A stretch of DNA of 64,000 nucleotides, taken from assembly GCF_020907275.1 (NCBI RefSeq), contig NZ_JAJJWI010000014.1, forward strand, positions 79,373 through 143,372. The letters are read 5' to 3'. A program made the position numbers and the translations under genes. Shown in pieces: positions 8,398 through 17,731 of the stretch (its first letter is position 1; the number at the start of each line of letters is the position of its first letter). The notes under the pieces were generated by a model. The model saw nothing but the letters and a program-made list of their open reading frames with translations, made no database searches and was not told the DNA's origin. The stretch is from Pontibacter silvestris (GTDB lineage: Bacteria > Bacteroidota > Bacteroidia > Cytophagales > Hymenobacteraceae).

Positions 8398-10905
8398 ATG
8401 AGAAAAATTAAAATAGCACTTCCTCTTGTACTCCCTGAAGTGCCGGATGTCAGGGACCGCTGCGTACGTGAACTCATGGACCGTCTTCAGGGCCGGCAGG
8501 GCATTGAAAAGGTGCATATTTCTGATGAAACAGGCCAGAATGCACCACAGCTCTGTTTTCACTACAACCCGGAGGAGATCTCCATGGAGCGCATAACGAC
8601 GCTGGCCAGGCAAACAGGCGCTTCGTTGACAGAGGAATTTGGGCATCAACTTATCGAGGTAGAAGGCATTCGCCATGCCCGCCATGCACGATACCTGGAG
8701 CAAAGCCTGCAGCAGGCTGACGGCCTGCTGCAGGCTTCGGTAGCCGCCTCGGGTATAGTGCGCCTGGAATTCGATAGGTCCAGAACCAACGAAGAGAGGA
8801 TTCTGTCGCTCATCAGGAAAGAAGGATTGAGGGTTGCCGGTACCCCGGCAAGTGCAGGAGGAGTTAATGTAGGGCAAAGCAAAGAGAAAAAAGACGAGGT
8901 TACACCGCAGGAGCAGGAACGACTGAAAGAAAAAATGGAGCCAGACAGTGACCACACGCATGAACACGGCGGAATCTTTGGCAGAAACACAGAACTTATC
9001 TTTTCCATCATCTGCGGGGCCTTGCTTGCTGTTGGTTTTGGGTTAAGCTTTGTGGAAGGGGTGCCAGGTTGGGCAAGCCTGGCGCTTTACATCGGGGCCT
9101 ACTTCTTCGGCGGACTCTTCACGGCCAAGGAAGCGGCTGAGGAGATCATCAAAAAAAACTTCGAGATAGATTTCCTGATGCTGGTGGCAGCTATTGGAGC
9201 GGCTATACTGGGAGAGTGGGCGGAGGGAGCCTTGCTGCTGTTCCTCTTCAGCATGGGGCACGCGCTGGAGCATTACGCCATGAACAAAGCCCGGAAATCT
9301 ATCGCGGCATTGGCTGATTTGGCACCCAAAACAGCCTTGCTCAAGAAGAATGGCAAGACAGAGGAGGTAGGTATCGAAAAACTGCGCCTCGGCGATGTAA
9401 TCATAGTAAGGCCAAACAGTAAAATATCGGCTGACGGTGTGGTCGTCAAAGGGCAGAGCAGCGTAAACCAAGCCCCCATCACCGGAGAGAGTGTGCCGGT
9501 GGATAAGGAGCCGGTAGATGATCCGGAGCAAACATACAGTACGGAAAGCGAGATAAAAAGCGAAAACCGCGTGTTCGCCGGCACCATCAACGGGAATAAT
9601 ACTTTGGAGGTGAAAGTGATCAAAGAGGCCAAGGACTCCACTTTATCGCGGCTCGTAAAGCTGGTGAATGAGGCACAGACACAGAAATCGCCCACGCAAC
9701 AGTTTACCGACAGGTTTGAAAAGTACTTCGTGCCTTCCGTACTCCTGCTGGTAGTGGCCTTGAACTTCGCTTTCCTGGTGCTGGATGAGCCCTTCAGCGC
9801 AAGCTTTTACAGGGCCATGGCCGTTTTGGTGGCAGCCAGCCCCTGTGCCCTGGCCATCTCCACGCCTAGCGCCGTGCTGAGCGGGGTGGCAAGGGCAGCA
9901 CGTGGCGGTGTACTGATCAAAGGCGGGCGGCCCCTGGAGGACCTGGGCGTGCTGACTGCCCTGGCCTTTGATAAAACCGGAACTCTGACAGAAGGCAAAC
10001 CCAAACTCACCAATGTTATTCCCTGGGGTGATATTTCGGAAAATGACCTGCTGAAAAGAGCGGTAGCCGTGGAGGCACTGAGCGACCACCCGCTGGCCAA
10101 AGCCATTGTCAGAGACGGGAAAGAAAGGCTCGGGTATATGCCGGTTCCCGGGGCAGAAGATCTGGAAGCTGTGCTGGGAAAGGGGATAAAAGCCACCCTG
10201 GAGGGCAACAAGGCATTCATAGGTAACCTGGAGCTTTTCGAGGAACTGGACGAAATCAGGCCCTCCCAGGAGCTGATTGACAAAGTGCAGTCGTTGGAAG
10301 CAGAAGGGAACACCTCTATGCTGGTGCGTGAAAATGACAGCTACATCGGCCTCATCTCCTTGATGGATACGCCTCGTGCAGCGGCAAAAGCTACCCTGGA
10401 AGAGCTGAAAAAAATGGGTATCAGGCGGATGATCATGCTGACGGGCGACAACCAGAAAGTGGCGGATGCGGTAGCCGGGGAGATCGGCCTCACCGATGCC
10501 TGGGGCAGCCTGCTGCCGGAAGAGAAGGTAAAGGCCATCAAGGAGCTGCGGCAGAAGGAAAGCAAGGTAGCCATGGTGGGAGACGGCGTAAACGATGCCC
10601 CGGCCATGGCCAACAGTACCGTGGGCATTGCCATGGGAGCTGCGGGTTCGGATGTGGCGCTGGAAACGGCCGACATCGCCCTGATGTCGGACAAACTGGA
10701 GAATCTTCCTTTCGCCATCGGCCTGAGCCGGATGTCCAGGAGAATAATTAAACAGAACCTTTGGGTAAGCCTGGGGATGGTGGCGCTGCTAATCCCGCTG
10801 ACCATCTCGGGGGTGGCCACCATTGGGCCTGCCGTTTTGATGCACGAGGGCTCCACCTTGCTGGTGGTGTTTAATGCGCTAAGGCTGCTGGCCTACAGGA
10901 AGTAA
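8398..10905 (+). CDS. Heavy-metal P1B-type ATPase with P1B-4 membrane motifs and modified N-terminal metal domains
   Basis: This 835-residue inner-membrane metal-exporting ATPase has the phosphorylation motif DKTGTLTEG (D525), the hinge GDGVNDAP (near 728) and the TGES actuator loop. The transmembrane metal motif is SPC (481-483), not CPC, and the last helices carry HEGST (816-820). This pair is the signature of the P1B-4 group (CoaT/CtpD), usually linked to cobalt, iron or zinc. The N-terminus holds two HMA-like repeats without CxxC: the first keeps a single Cys (C22), and in the second the usual CxxC position reads HARH (H93, H96). A His-rich linker (DHTHEHGG) precedes the membrane part. 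It is close to the Fur-type gene and followed after 41 bp by a CDF-like transporter. An automated cadmium/zinc label would be doubtful. Confidence 0.92.
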   Translation: MRKIKIALPLVLPEVPDVRDRCVRELMDRLQGRQGIEKVHISDETGQNAPQLCFHYNPEEISMERITTLARQTGASLTEEFGHQLIEVEGIRHARHARYLEQSLQQADGLLQASVAASGIVRLEFDRSRTNEERILSLIRKEGLRVAGTPASAGGVNVGQSKEKKDEVTPQEQERLKEKMEPDSDHTHEHGGIFGRNTELIFSIICGALLAVGFGLSFVEGVPGWASLALYIGAYFFGGLFTAKEAAEEIIKKNFEIDFLMLVAAIGAAILGEWAEGALLLFLFSMGHALEHYAMNKARKSIAALADLAPKTALLKKNGKTEEVGIEKLRLGDVIIVRPNSKISADGVVVKGQSSVNQAPITGESVPVDKEPVDDPEQTYSTESEIKSENRVFAGTINGNNTLEVKVIKEAKDSTLSRLVKLVNEAQTQKSPTQQFTDRFEKYFVPSVLLLVVALNFAFLVLDEPFSASFYRAMAVLVAASPCALAISTPSAVLSGVARAARGGVLIKGGRPLEDLGVLTALAFDKTGTLTEGKPKLTNVIPWGDISENDLLKRAVAVEALSDHPLAKAIVRDGKERLGYMPVPGAEDLEAVLGKGIKATLEGNKAFIGNLELFEELDEIRPSQELIDKVQSLEAEGNTSMLVRENDSYIGLISLMDTPRAAAKATLEELKKMGIRRMIMLTGDNQKVADAVAGEIGLTDAWGSLLPEEKVKAIKELRQKESKVAMVGDGVNDAPAMANSTVGIAMGAAGSDVALETADIALMSDKLENLPFAIGLSRMSRRIIKQNLWVSLGMVALLIPLTISGVATIGPAVLMHEGSTLLVVFNALRLLAYRK

Positions 10906-10946
10906 AGGCCAAAACAAAATAAGGTGTATTTATAGGTAGGTTAGCT

Positions 10947-11579
10947 ATGGCTGATAAAGAAAGGGAAAAGTGCCTGAAGAAAGCAAAGAAGGTTCATGAG
11001 TACAACTTTGTATATGACACCATTGAAGTGGTGGTGTCTTTAACCGCCGGCTTTACCGCTGGCAGCGCCGCCCTGGTCGGGTGGGGGCTTGACAGCATCA
11101 TAGAGGTGATCTCGGCAAGTACCCTCTGGTGGCGGCTGAAAGGAGAACTTGAAGGCATCAGCAGTGAAAAGGTAGAGAAAAGGAAGAAAATTACTTTGTA
11201 CGTCATAGCCTCCTCTTTCCTAATCGTTAGCGCATTCATCACTTACGATTCTGTTACAAAGCTTATAAAAGAGGAGACGGCTGACTGGAGCACGATGGGA
11301 ATTGTTATCCTAATTGTTTCGCTGGTGATAAACCCAATCCTTATCTGGTACAAGTACAGGTATGGCAATAGGCTGGACAGCGAGGCGCTGAAAGCAGACG
11401 CCAAGGATACTTTCGTATGCCTCTATCAGACCGTGGCGGTACTGGGTGGTCTGCTGGCGGTGCGCTACCTGGGCTGGTGGTGGGTCGACCCGGTGGCTGC
11501 CCTGCTTATTGTTCCGTATGCCCTAAAGGAAGGGTGGGAGGCTTTCCGAAACGGCAGGAGGATCACGTACAATGGCTGA
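10947..11579 (+). CDS. Small cation diffusion facilitator-like transporter (no C-terminal domain)
   Basis: The 210-residue membrane protein has about five or six hydrophobic helices. The pattern WGLDSIIEVIS (about 46-56) resembles the metal-site helix of CDF transporters, and ADAKDT (about 150-155) resembles the second site helix. The cytoplasmic C-terminal domain of typical CDF proteins (around 300 residues) is absent, as in other short cation transporters of this type. It follows the P1B ATPase by 41 bp and ends the metal block, so export of a divalent metal is likely. The metal-site assignments are from pattern only. Confidence 0.75.
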   Translation: MADKEREKCLKKAKKVHEYNFVYDTIEVVVSLTAGFTAGSAALVGWGLDSIIEVISASTLWWRLKGELEGISSEKVEKRKKITLYVIASSFLIVSAFITYDSVTKLIKEETADWSTMGIVILIVSLVINPILIWYKYRYGNRLDSEALKADAKDTFVCLYQTVAVLGGLLAVRYLGWWWVDPVAALLIVPYALKEGWEAFRNGRRITYNG

Positions 11580-11670
11580 CATGGTCCTTGTGTGGATTTG
11601 TCCTCATTGATATGTCAAAAGTACTCGGTGAAAGTAAGCTGAAGGTGTAAAATAAATCACATATTTAAAT

Positions 11671-12294
11671 ATGGCTGCAGATTTTAAACATTATAGAGAG
11701 GGAAACTTGTACTGCTACTTAAGCATAATACCACCTGTGCTATCTAAGACTGATAAAAATGACGGAGGAAATTACAGGGCGCGGTTTAAAAGATACATTG
11801 GTTGGGCAACGAGCTTATCGGAGGGTAAGCGGCTGTGGGTGATCATGAGAGAGACACCCGAGAGTGTGGAGCGGTTCAGGCAATTCAAGCCTGAGCGTAT
11901 CCAATGGAAGTATGACGTCGTGACAAACGATGCGGAAGGAATGGGGGTCGATAAGGGCTTTAAGCCAATGGAGGCTCCTTACAGCCCGCTGCACAGCGAC
12001 CAGGGTTGGGCCAGCCTGCTCCTGCCAATACCTGAGCTAAAGCTTCTTGAAAGCCTATCTGAAGACGCCCTAGGTGATGTTGACTCACACGTTACCATCC
12101 TTGCCCTCCAGAGCGAAGCCCAAGATGCTCTAGACTTGCTGAAAGCGAATGCGATTCCCCCAATAACCAGGATGTTAGGAGCTGATGATCTTTTTTTTAA
12201 CATAATAGTTGGAAAGGAGCAGGGATTCTATGACTGTTTTCTGGTGAAGGCGGAGCGGAGCATCAGTGCTTCTTTACTCCACCTTTCTTCCTGA
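11671..12294 (+). CDS. Hypothetical protein, family not recognised
   Basis: The 207-residue product has no signal peptide and no clear membrane segment, and it has the mixed composition of a soluble globular protein. Codon use and direction match the metal block, and the start lies 91 bp after the CDF-like gene. I see no known motif. It could be cargo of the integrated element or the first gene after it. A function cannot be given from the sequence. Confidence 0.6.
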   Translation: MAADFKHYREGNLYCYLSIIPPVLSKTDKNDGGNYRARFKRYIGWATSLSEGKRLWVIMRETPESVERFRQFKPERIQWKYDVVTNDAEGMGVDKGFKPMEAPYSPLHSDQGWASLLLPIPELKLLESLSEDALGDVDSHVTILALQSEAQDALDLLKANAIPPITRMLGADDLFFNIIVGKEQGFYDCFLVKAERSISASLLHLSS

Positions 12295-12337
12295 GCACCT
12301 TGCACATCATTATAAACTGCAGGTTTACCCAGCTTTC

Positions 12338-12508
12338 ATGGCAAATATGTCCAAGGATTAGAAGCAGCACATCAATGTGCTGGCCGAGGATGCCCAAAGG
12401 CTGGCCATTAAATTTGCGGAAGAATCTGGGCAGAATGAGCAATGTAGATAAGAAGAGGCACTGGAAAATGGCAAAGCGAAAGCGGGAATGGGGTTCTTAA
12501 ATCATTAA
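12338..12508 (+). pseudogene. Remnant of a small unknown gene with two in-frame stops
   Basis: One frame starting at the ATG reads MANMSKD, stop, KQHINVLAEDAQRLAIKFAE and onward to SGQNEQCR, stop, EEALENGKAKAGMGF. The residues between the stops look like a real soluble, helical small protein, which is why I list it. Two stops in one frame argue for a decayed gene. It abuts the IS982 relic. Confidence 0.35.
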
Positions 12509-13165
12509 ATAAAACCGAATAGACATAGTTTCGGTAGCACAAATTTCGATGCGCTTTTGGTAGTGGTCTTTGAGAAAAGCCATGTAGGGCTTATCCTTTT
12601 CACCTGCTACTTGATTTACGGCAGCAGCAGAGCCCGACCCCGGCACACTCGGAAAGCAGGGCCTCCACTTGGTCGCAGGTATAGCCGGCGTCGGCATAGA
12701 TAGAGCCTACTGCCCTCGGACCAGTCCAGTTCCATGGCCTTGAAGGCGGCAACGTCGGCAAAGGATCCTGCATGGATATAGCACTGGACCTGCACCCCGT
12801 CTGAGGTAGTGACCACCTGCAGGTGGAAGCCATATATGTAGCGCCGCTTGCTGACGCACTTGCCCCGTAAGCCTTAGCTCGGGGCAGATGGCAGACAGGC
12901 ATCGGGAAGAAGTTGATCAGGTAGGCGCACGAGATGTTGAATCCCTGGATGCTTTGCCCCAAAGCAGGGATAAGGGCAGCAGTTATTGCTCAAGGCCCTG
13001 CAGGCGGCGCACGAAGTCTGATTTGTCGATGCGCCTCACTCCGTGGTGGGCCTGCATATAGCCGTAGGCCGAGTGAAGGTGGCCGTGGAAGTAGCGGGCC
13101 GAGAGGAGGGCAATGGTCAGCAGTTTGACATCAAAAGTTTTACAGTGGGCGTCATCTTTACTGCC
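12497..13165 (-). pseudogene. Decayed IS982-family transposase
   Basis: Read on the minus strand across several frames, this region recovers the whole order of an IS982-type transposase. From the N-terminal side it gives FDVKLLTIALLSARYFHG, then YMQAHHGVRRIDKSDFVRRL, then VVTTSDGVQVQCYIHAGSFA, then SIYADAGYTCDQVEALLSEC, then YMAFLKDHYQKRIEICATE. At least three frame changes are needed, so the gene is dead. The GSFADV and YADAGYT blocks correspond to DDE-region motifs of the family. No terminal inverted repeats were found. The relic separates the metal cargo from the rteC-mob module. Confidence 0.75.
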
Positions 13166-13194
13166 ATCCAGTGGGCGTCATCTTTACTGCATCA
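13143..13194. repeat. 26-bp imperfect tandem duplication
   Basis: A unit beginning cagtgggcgtcatc at 13143 is repeated directly at 13169; the first 22 bases of the two copies are identical. It lies at the N-terminal end of the IS982 relic and probably arose by slippage or repair during its decay. Confidence 0.8.
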
Positions 13195-13387
13195 AGAACG
13201 GCTGCACCACAGGGAGAGCAGGAAGTGCATCAGCGGTATCTGTCATTAGCTTGAGTACCAAATGTTTCTTAGAAATGGGGATGTAATCAGCTCCAGTCTC
13301 TCTGTGCTATCCCCTTGAAAACCATATTTGTAACGTGTTCCTGTAGGCATTTAGCCTATATAAGAGTATTTCAGGTAGGGGAGCTTT

Positions 13388-14242
13388 TTAGTTACCATCC
13401 AGCTCATCCATGCGCTGCAGGAGCCGTTCCCGCATCAGGTCCAGGAATTTGGTGCGGCTGTCCTTCTTCCGCTGGCGGACCTCCTGAAACGTGCGGTAGA
13501 CGTTGCCGAGCTTCACCTGGAAGAGGGCCTCCAGTTGCCGGGTGATTTCCATGAGGTCTGTCGTGCCGTTGTTGATGTGCCCTGATTCGTACAGGCCGTA
13601 GGCCAGCTCAATCAGGTGAACCTTCGGCCCCGTCCAACTCAGCTCTTTCCGGGGGGGAGAGGCCGCAGGCTCCAAGTGGCCCTCATCCAGGTTCCGGAGC
13701 GCCTGCAGCAGGTAATCCCGGAGCCGCTGGTTGGCCTGTAAGCGGGCAACCACGTAGTCATAATGGGTGGTGAAGCGCGTGTCCGTATCCACGGCCGATG
13801 TGCTGTAATGGTAAGGCAGCTCAGAATTGCCCCGCACGAAAAGCCGGGCATCCAGGAAGAAGGCCTCCGAGAGCATGTACTGGTGGAGCTGCACGTGGTG
13901 ATCGTAGAAGACGCGGATCAGCCGCAGTTCGTTCTTGTAGTGGCGCCGCAGGTCCTGCAGGCTCCCCACCGGTTTTTTAAGCTCGATGAGGGCCAGCCGG
14001 GAGTGGTAGATGAGCAGGCTGCTGAACCGGGGCTTGAGATACTTGAAGAAGTGAATCTCCTCCTGCTCCTTGTCAAAATGGTGGTGGATGACCCGCAGCT
14101 TCAGTTCCGCAATGGAGGCGTTGATGAGCTGTAGGTATTTCTCCCGGCGCTGTGCCGGGGAAAGGTCGGGCTGGTTTTCTGCCTCCCGGAGCTGTTCCAC
14201 GAGCTGTTCATAGAGCTTGTTTGCCTGGTGTATCATATGCAT
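13388..14242 (-). CDS. rteC: RteC-domain protein, regulator of a conjugative element
   Basis: The 284-residue product matches the RteC family: an N-terminal helical part with HFDKEQEEIHFFKYLKPRF (about 53-71), a central region rich in Tyr, His and Phe, and a C-terminal helical part with HINNGTTDLMEITRQLEALF. In CTnDOT the RteC protein activates excision and transfer genes. No signal peptide or membrane segment is seen, as expected for a DNA-binding regulator. It is the most distal gene of the leftward group after mobC and is separated from it by about 250 bp of AT-rich DNA, so it probably has its own promoter. Confidence 0.85.
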   Translation of the reverse strand: MHMIHQANKLYEQLVEQLREAENQPDLSPAQRREKYLQLINASIAELKLRVIHHHFDKEQEEIHFFKYLKPRFSSLLIYHSRLALIELKKPVGSLQDLRRHYKNELRLIRVFYDHHVQLHQYMLSEAFFLDARLFVRGNSELPYHYSTSAVDTDTRFTTHYDYVVARLQANQRLRDYLLQALRNLDEGHLEPAASPPRKELSWTGPKVHLIELAYGLYESGHINNGTTDLMEITRQLEALFQVKLGNVYRTFQEVRQRKKDSRTKFLDLMRERLLQRMDELDGN

Positions 14243-14494
14243 GTACGTTAAGTTTCCCCGGTGAACTTGATTAAGGGCTTTTCCTGGAGAAGGCTGGCAT
14301 GACCATGCTACGGCAGGTTCAAGATTAGCCCTTTTGCCTGCTCCACATGCTATGGCTTCAGTATAACCTGCTCAGGGGAACAGGTTTGTGAAATTTGATA
14401 AGCAAGGGAGTGGTCTCTTTTTTCAGGAGATGTAACTAATTGATATATAGATATATATTTATTTAAATGTAACATGGTTTTTTGATGAACGCGT

Positions 14495-16423
14495 CTAATG
14501 GCTTCCTTCCATGATCAGCCTGACCTCCTCCCTGATGCGCCGGTATTCCGCCATTACCATGTCCCTGTCAGGTTCACGGATCCGGGGGATGGGCAGGTAA
14601 GCTTTTTCCTCCCGGGCCAGGGCCTGATGGTCGTTGAGGATGGTGGCGTGGAAGGTCTTGAGTTCTACCGGGCACTGCGGCTCATCGGCCACCGTGCCCA
14701 CGAATTCCCCGGAGGAGAGCGAGGCGATGACGGCGGGGGGCACGGCGGCGTCCAGCTGCGTAGAGCGGCTCACGGAGGTGTCGCTGCTGTTTACAGAGAA
14801 GCTTTCCCGCTGCTGCACGATCCTGCCGAAGCGCTCGGACAGCTGTTTGGCTGTCTCCCCCGTGACCTGGCCGCTGATGACGTTGCCCACGATGTTCATC
14901 ACCACCTCCGCCTGGTCCCGCCCGTAATCCTTTTTGAGCTGGCTGTAGTCCTGCACGGCCAGGGTGGTGGCCACTTTATTCGAGCGGGCCGTGGCGATGA
15001 GGGAGTCGATGCCGTTAAAGTAGATGGTGGGGAACTCATCGAAAATGAGACTGCTCTTGACCCGCCCTTTCTGGTTGACCAGCTTGATCGCCCGGGAGAT
15101 ATAAAGGGAGAGCACCGCCCCGTACACCTGCTGCTTCTGGGGGTTACCCGCCAGGCAGATGACCTTGGGCTTCTCCGGGTTATTCAGGTCCAGCGTAAAG
15201 TCATTTCCCGAGAGCACGTAGTAGAGCTGCGGGGAGACCAGGCGGGCCATGCTGATCTTGGCGCTAGCCACCTGGCCCTCCAGCTGCTCCATGGCCTCGT
15301 TCTCGAAGGCCGAGACGAAAGGGTTGATGAGCACCTCTATCTCCGGCTCGGTCCGCAGCACGGCGAACAGCTCCGGGTAACCTGCCTGCATGAGCTCGAT
15401 GACGTGGGGCAGCGTGCAGTATCGGCCATCCTGGTACTTCCGCAGGAACCAGATGATAGCGGTGACGAAGTTGATGGGAGACTCCACGAAAAAGTCCCCC
15501 TGTTTTTTGATCCACTCCCGGTTCAGGCCCAGCATGATGGTGCGGGAGGCCTCGGTGGCGTCCGTGATGTCCGTCATCGTGTCCGGGTCGAGCGGGTTAC
15601 AGCGGTGGGTGCGGGAGAGGTCATCGAAGTTGATGAGGTAGAACGCCGGCCTTACCGGGTACTTGTCAGCGTGTCGCAGCAGGGTGTTGTAGGCGATGCG
15701 CGTCAGGTCATCGTATTTGAAGTCGTAGAGGAACATGGCAAAGCCCTTGCGGATGTGCTGGGTGATGACGTGGCGGATGACAAAGTAAGACTTGCCCGCC
15801 CCGGGCGTGCCGATCACCAGCAGGGCCCGGAAAGGGTTGATGATGTTTATCCAGCTGCGGCGGGGTTTGCCTTTGAGCGTGTACCGGGCCGGCAGGTTAA
15901 TGGAGTACTCGTTCTCTAGCAGCCGCTCCTCCTGCGGAAAGGACTGGTTGGCCTTGTTGAAGATATCCTGGCCCAGCCTCACCTTCAACAGGCGGGAGAG
16001 CAGCGTGCCCCCTGCCAGGATCAGCAGGTAGCCCAGCGCTGTTGTGCCCATGTAAGCTGTTGCCACAGGAGGTGTGACATCAACGCTTAACAGGAACTGG
16101 CTTGAGAAGTAAAGCAGCAGCCCGGGGAGAAGATAGCCGGCGACGGTGCCGAAGCGAAGATGTTCGCTTTTCTTTCCTTTGGCTCCGAGAAGCGAAACAA
16201 GCAGCAGGAGCAGTGCGGCTCCGCTGGCTTTCAGGCTGCTCTGAAACAAAGGCATGCCGGCGAAATTCTGCACCACCCGGTCCGTTAGGGCGGCAGTCAG
16301 CCCCCACTCCCGGAAGGCAGGGTGGCAGGCGATGTAGAAGTGCAGGAGCAGGACCGCCAGGCTTAGAAGCCTGGTGAAGTCGGTGACCTGACGCAGTCCC
16401 TGCTGGTTTTCCCCTGTGTTCAT
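14495..16423 (-). CDS. mobC: MobC/TraG-type coupling ATPase (type IV coupling protein)
   Basis: This 642-residue VirD4-like ATPase brings the relaxase-bound DNA to the transfer channel in the inner membrane. The N-terminus (about 1-145) has four hydrophobic segments. The Walker A motif GTPGAGKS lies at 205-212 and the Walker B-like SSLIFDEFP near 440-450. The late region contains the VQDYSQLKKDYG and QVTGETAKQLSERFGR blocks typical of coupling proteins. It follows mobB by 33 bp in the same direction, so mobA, mobB and mobC form one unit. Length and layout suit the Bacteroidota MobC family. Confidence 0.9.
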   Translation of the reverse strand: MNTGENQQGLRQVTDFTRLLSLAVLLLHFYIACHPAFREWGLTAALTDRVVQNFAGMPLFQSSLKASGAALLLLLVSLLGAKGKKSEHLRFGTVAGYLLPGLLLYFSSQFLLSVDVTPPVATAYMGTTALGYLLILAGGTLLSRLLKVRLGQDIFNKANQSFPQEERLLENEYSINLPARYTLKGKPRRSWINIINPFRALLVIGTPGAGKSYFVIRHVITQHIRKGFAMFLYDFKYDDLTRIAYNTLLRHADKYPVRPAFYLINFDDLSRTHRCNPLDPDTMTDITDATEASRTIMLGLNREWIKKQGDFFVESPINFVTAIIWFLRKYQDGRYCTLPHVIELMQAGYPELFAVLRTEPEIEVLINPFVSAFENEAMEQLEGQVASAKISMARLVSPQLYYVLSGNDFTLDLNNPEKPKVICLAGNPQKQQVYGAVLSLYISRAIKLVNQKGRVKSSLIFDEFPTIYFNGIDSLIATARSNKVATTLAVQDYSQLKKDYGRDQAEVVMNIVGNVISGQVTGETAKQLSERFGRIVQQRESFSVNSSDTSVSRSTQLDAAVPPAVIASLSSGEFVGTVADEPQCPVELKTFHATILNDHQALAREEKAYLPIPRIREPDRDMVMAEYRRIREEVRLIMEGSH

Positions 16424-16456
16424 GTTTCGTTTTACTTAAGTTTGAGTTACTTTCCT

Positions 16457-17731
16457 CTATAGTCTTGGCCTTCTCCGGCGCTTTCGCCTCCTGGCCTTGA
16501 GCGTGTGGGGGAGGTAATCCCCCTGCTGCTCGGCTTTCAACAGGTCCTGCAGGATCGCCGGTGCGTCGAAGTGTAAGGCCGTGTGCCATGCAGGCTCAGG
16601 CAAAGGCGCTCCGGGAGTGCTGTGCCCTGTCGGTTGCTCCAGGCGCCGCCTTTCCTCAGTTGTATTTAAGTCTTGCTCTCCAGGGAGGCGCTTCAGCAGC
16701 GCTTTGGCGCCGTAGGCCTTGCCCAGCTCGCTTCCGTTGAGGACTGCCTTGCGCCGGTGGTCAATGAAGGTCACCCCGTAGGTCAGGCCCAGGGCACTCT
16801 CCCGGAAAAGCACCTGGATATGCTCCTTTTGCAGGAGCAGCGCGAATTTTTCCCTGCTGGGCGATGGTACTGTATTGAAAACCCTGTCAATGCTTTGCCT
16901 CAGGGCCTCCCGGTACAGTCTCCGCGTCTGCCTGTTCTGCTCGAAGCGCTTCTCAAGGGCTGCCAGGGTCGGTTTGCCGGCAATGGCGCTGGCCTTGACC
17001 GGTACGCCCACCTTTTGGCCCTGCCCGTCGAGGATGCTGTAGGCCAGCCCGCCCCTGCGGTGCATCTGTGACTTTTCGCTTCCCCTGTCCGCCGTCACGT
17101 TAAACCCCTTTAGCACTGCGTTCAGCTCCGCCAGGGAGGTGTAGTTGTAGCCGCGGGTGACGGCGGTGACGATACTAGCGACGGTGCGCTTTGTCTCTGA
17201 CTTCCCGTAAAGCGCCGGCGCCAGCAGGGCAGGGGACAGAGGCCGCTTGTTTGATTGCTGCTGGTCCTCCGCCCGCACCAGCCTGTAGTCCAGCTCTATG
17301 GCCCTGCGGGCAGGCTCTGACTTTTCCCGCCCGATGTTGTGGAGGTCTATCCGCGTCCCGCCTGCCTGTATATTGGTGGTGACGATGTGCAGGTGCGGGT
17401 GCGCCGCATCCAGGTGGCGGTAGACCAGGTAAGGCTGGCCGCCAAAGCCGATCCGGTCCATGTAGTCGGTGGCGATGCGCTGCAGCTTTTCTGTTTCCAG
17501 CGCCTCTCCCATGGCAAAGTTGAGGGAGATGTGCACGGCGTTCGTTCTGACCTGCGGGCTTTTCTCCTGGAGCCGCTCAAAGCGGGCCAGCTTCTCCCGG
17601 AAGCGCAGCAGGTGGGGCTCCTGCAGGAACCGGTGGGCCAGCAGCAGCTCTGCTTTCCCCTCCTGTACCTTGTGCTCGTTGTAGTGCAGGACGCCCCTCA
17701 GGTTCTTTCCGGTGATGATGCGGGCTACCAT
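16457..17731 (-). CDS. mobB: MobB relaxase/mobilization nuclease
   Basis: The 424-residue relaxase nicks one strand at the transfer origin and starts conjugative transfer. The N-terminal half holds the family order: MVARIITGKNLRGVLHYNE at the start, NAVHISLNF (about 63-71), and the metal-binding HPHLHIVTTN (about 110-119) with the three-His pattern of relaxases. The C-terminal half is basic and variable. Its start overlaps the end of mobA by 7 bp, a sign of translational coupling. Confidence 0.9.
   Translation of the reverse strand: MVARIITGKNLRGVLHYNEHKVQEGKAELLLAHRFLQEPHLLRFREKLARFERLQEKSPQVRTNAVHISLNFAMGEALETEKLQRIATDYMDRIGFGGQPYLVYRHLDAAHPHLHIVTTNIQAGGTRIDLHNIGREKSEPARRAIELDYRLVRAEDQQQSNKRPLSPALLAPALYGKSETKRTVASIVTAVTRGYNYTSLAELNAVLKGFNVTADRGSEKSQMHRRGGLAYSILDGQGQKVGVPVKASAIAGKPTLAALEKRFEQNRQTRRLYREALRQSIDRVFNTVPSPSREKFALLLQKEHIQVLFRESALGLTYGVTFIDHRRKAVLNGSELGKAYGAKALLKRLPGEQDLNTTEERRRLEQPTGHSTPGAPLPEPAWHTALHFDAPAILQDLLKAEQQGDYLPHTLKARRRKRRRRPRL

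Noticed and set aside
14498..15919. 473-codon plus-strand frame opposite mobC
   Set aside because: The coupling-protein motifs are all on the minus strand; the plus frame has biased Val/Arg/Gly composition typical of an antisense shadow.
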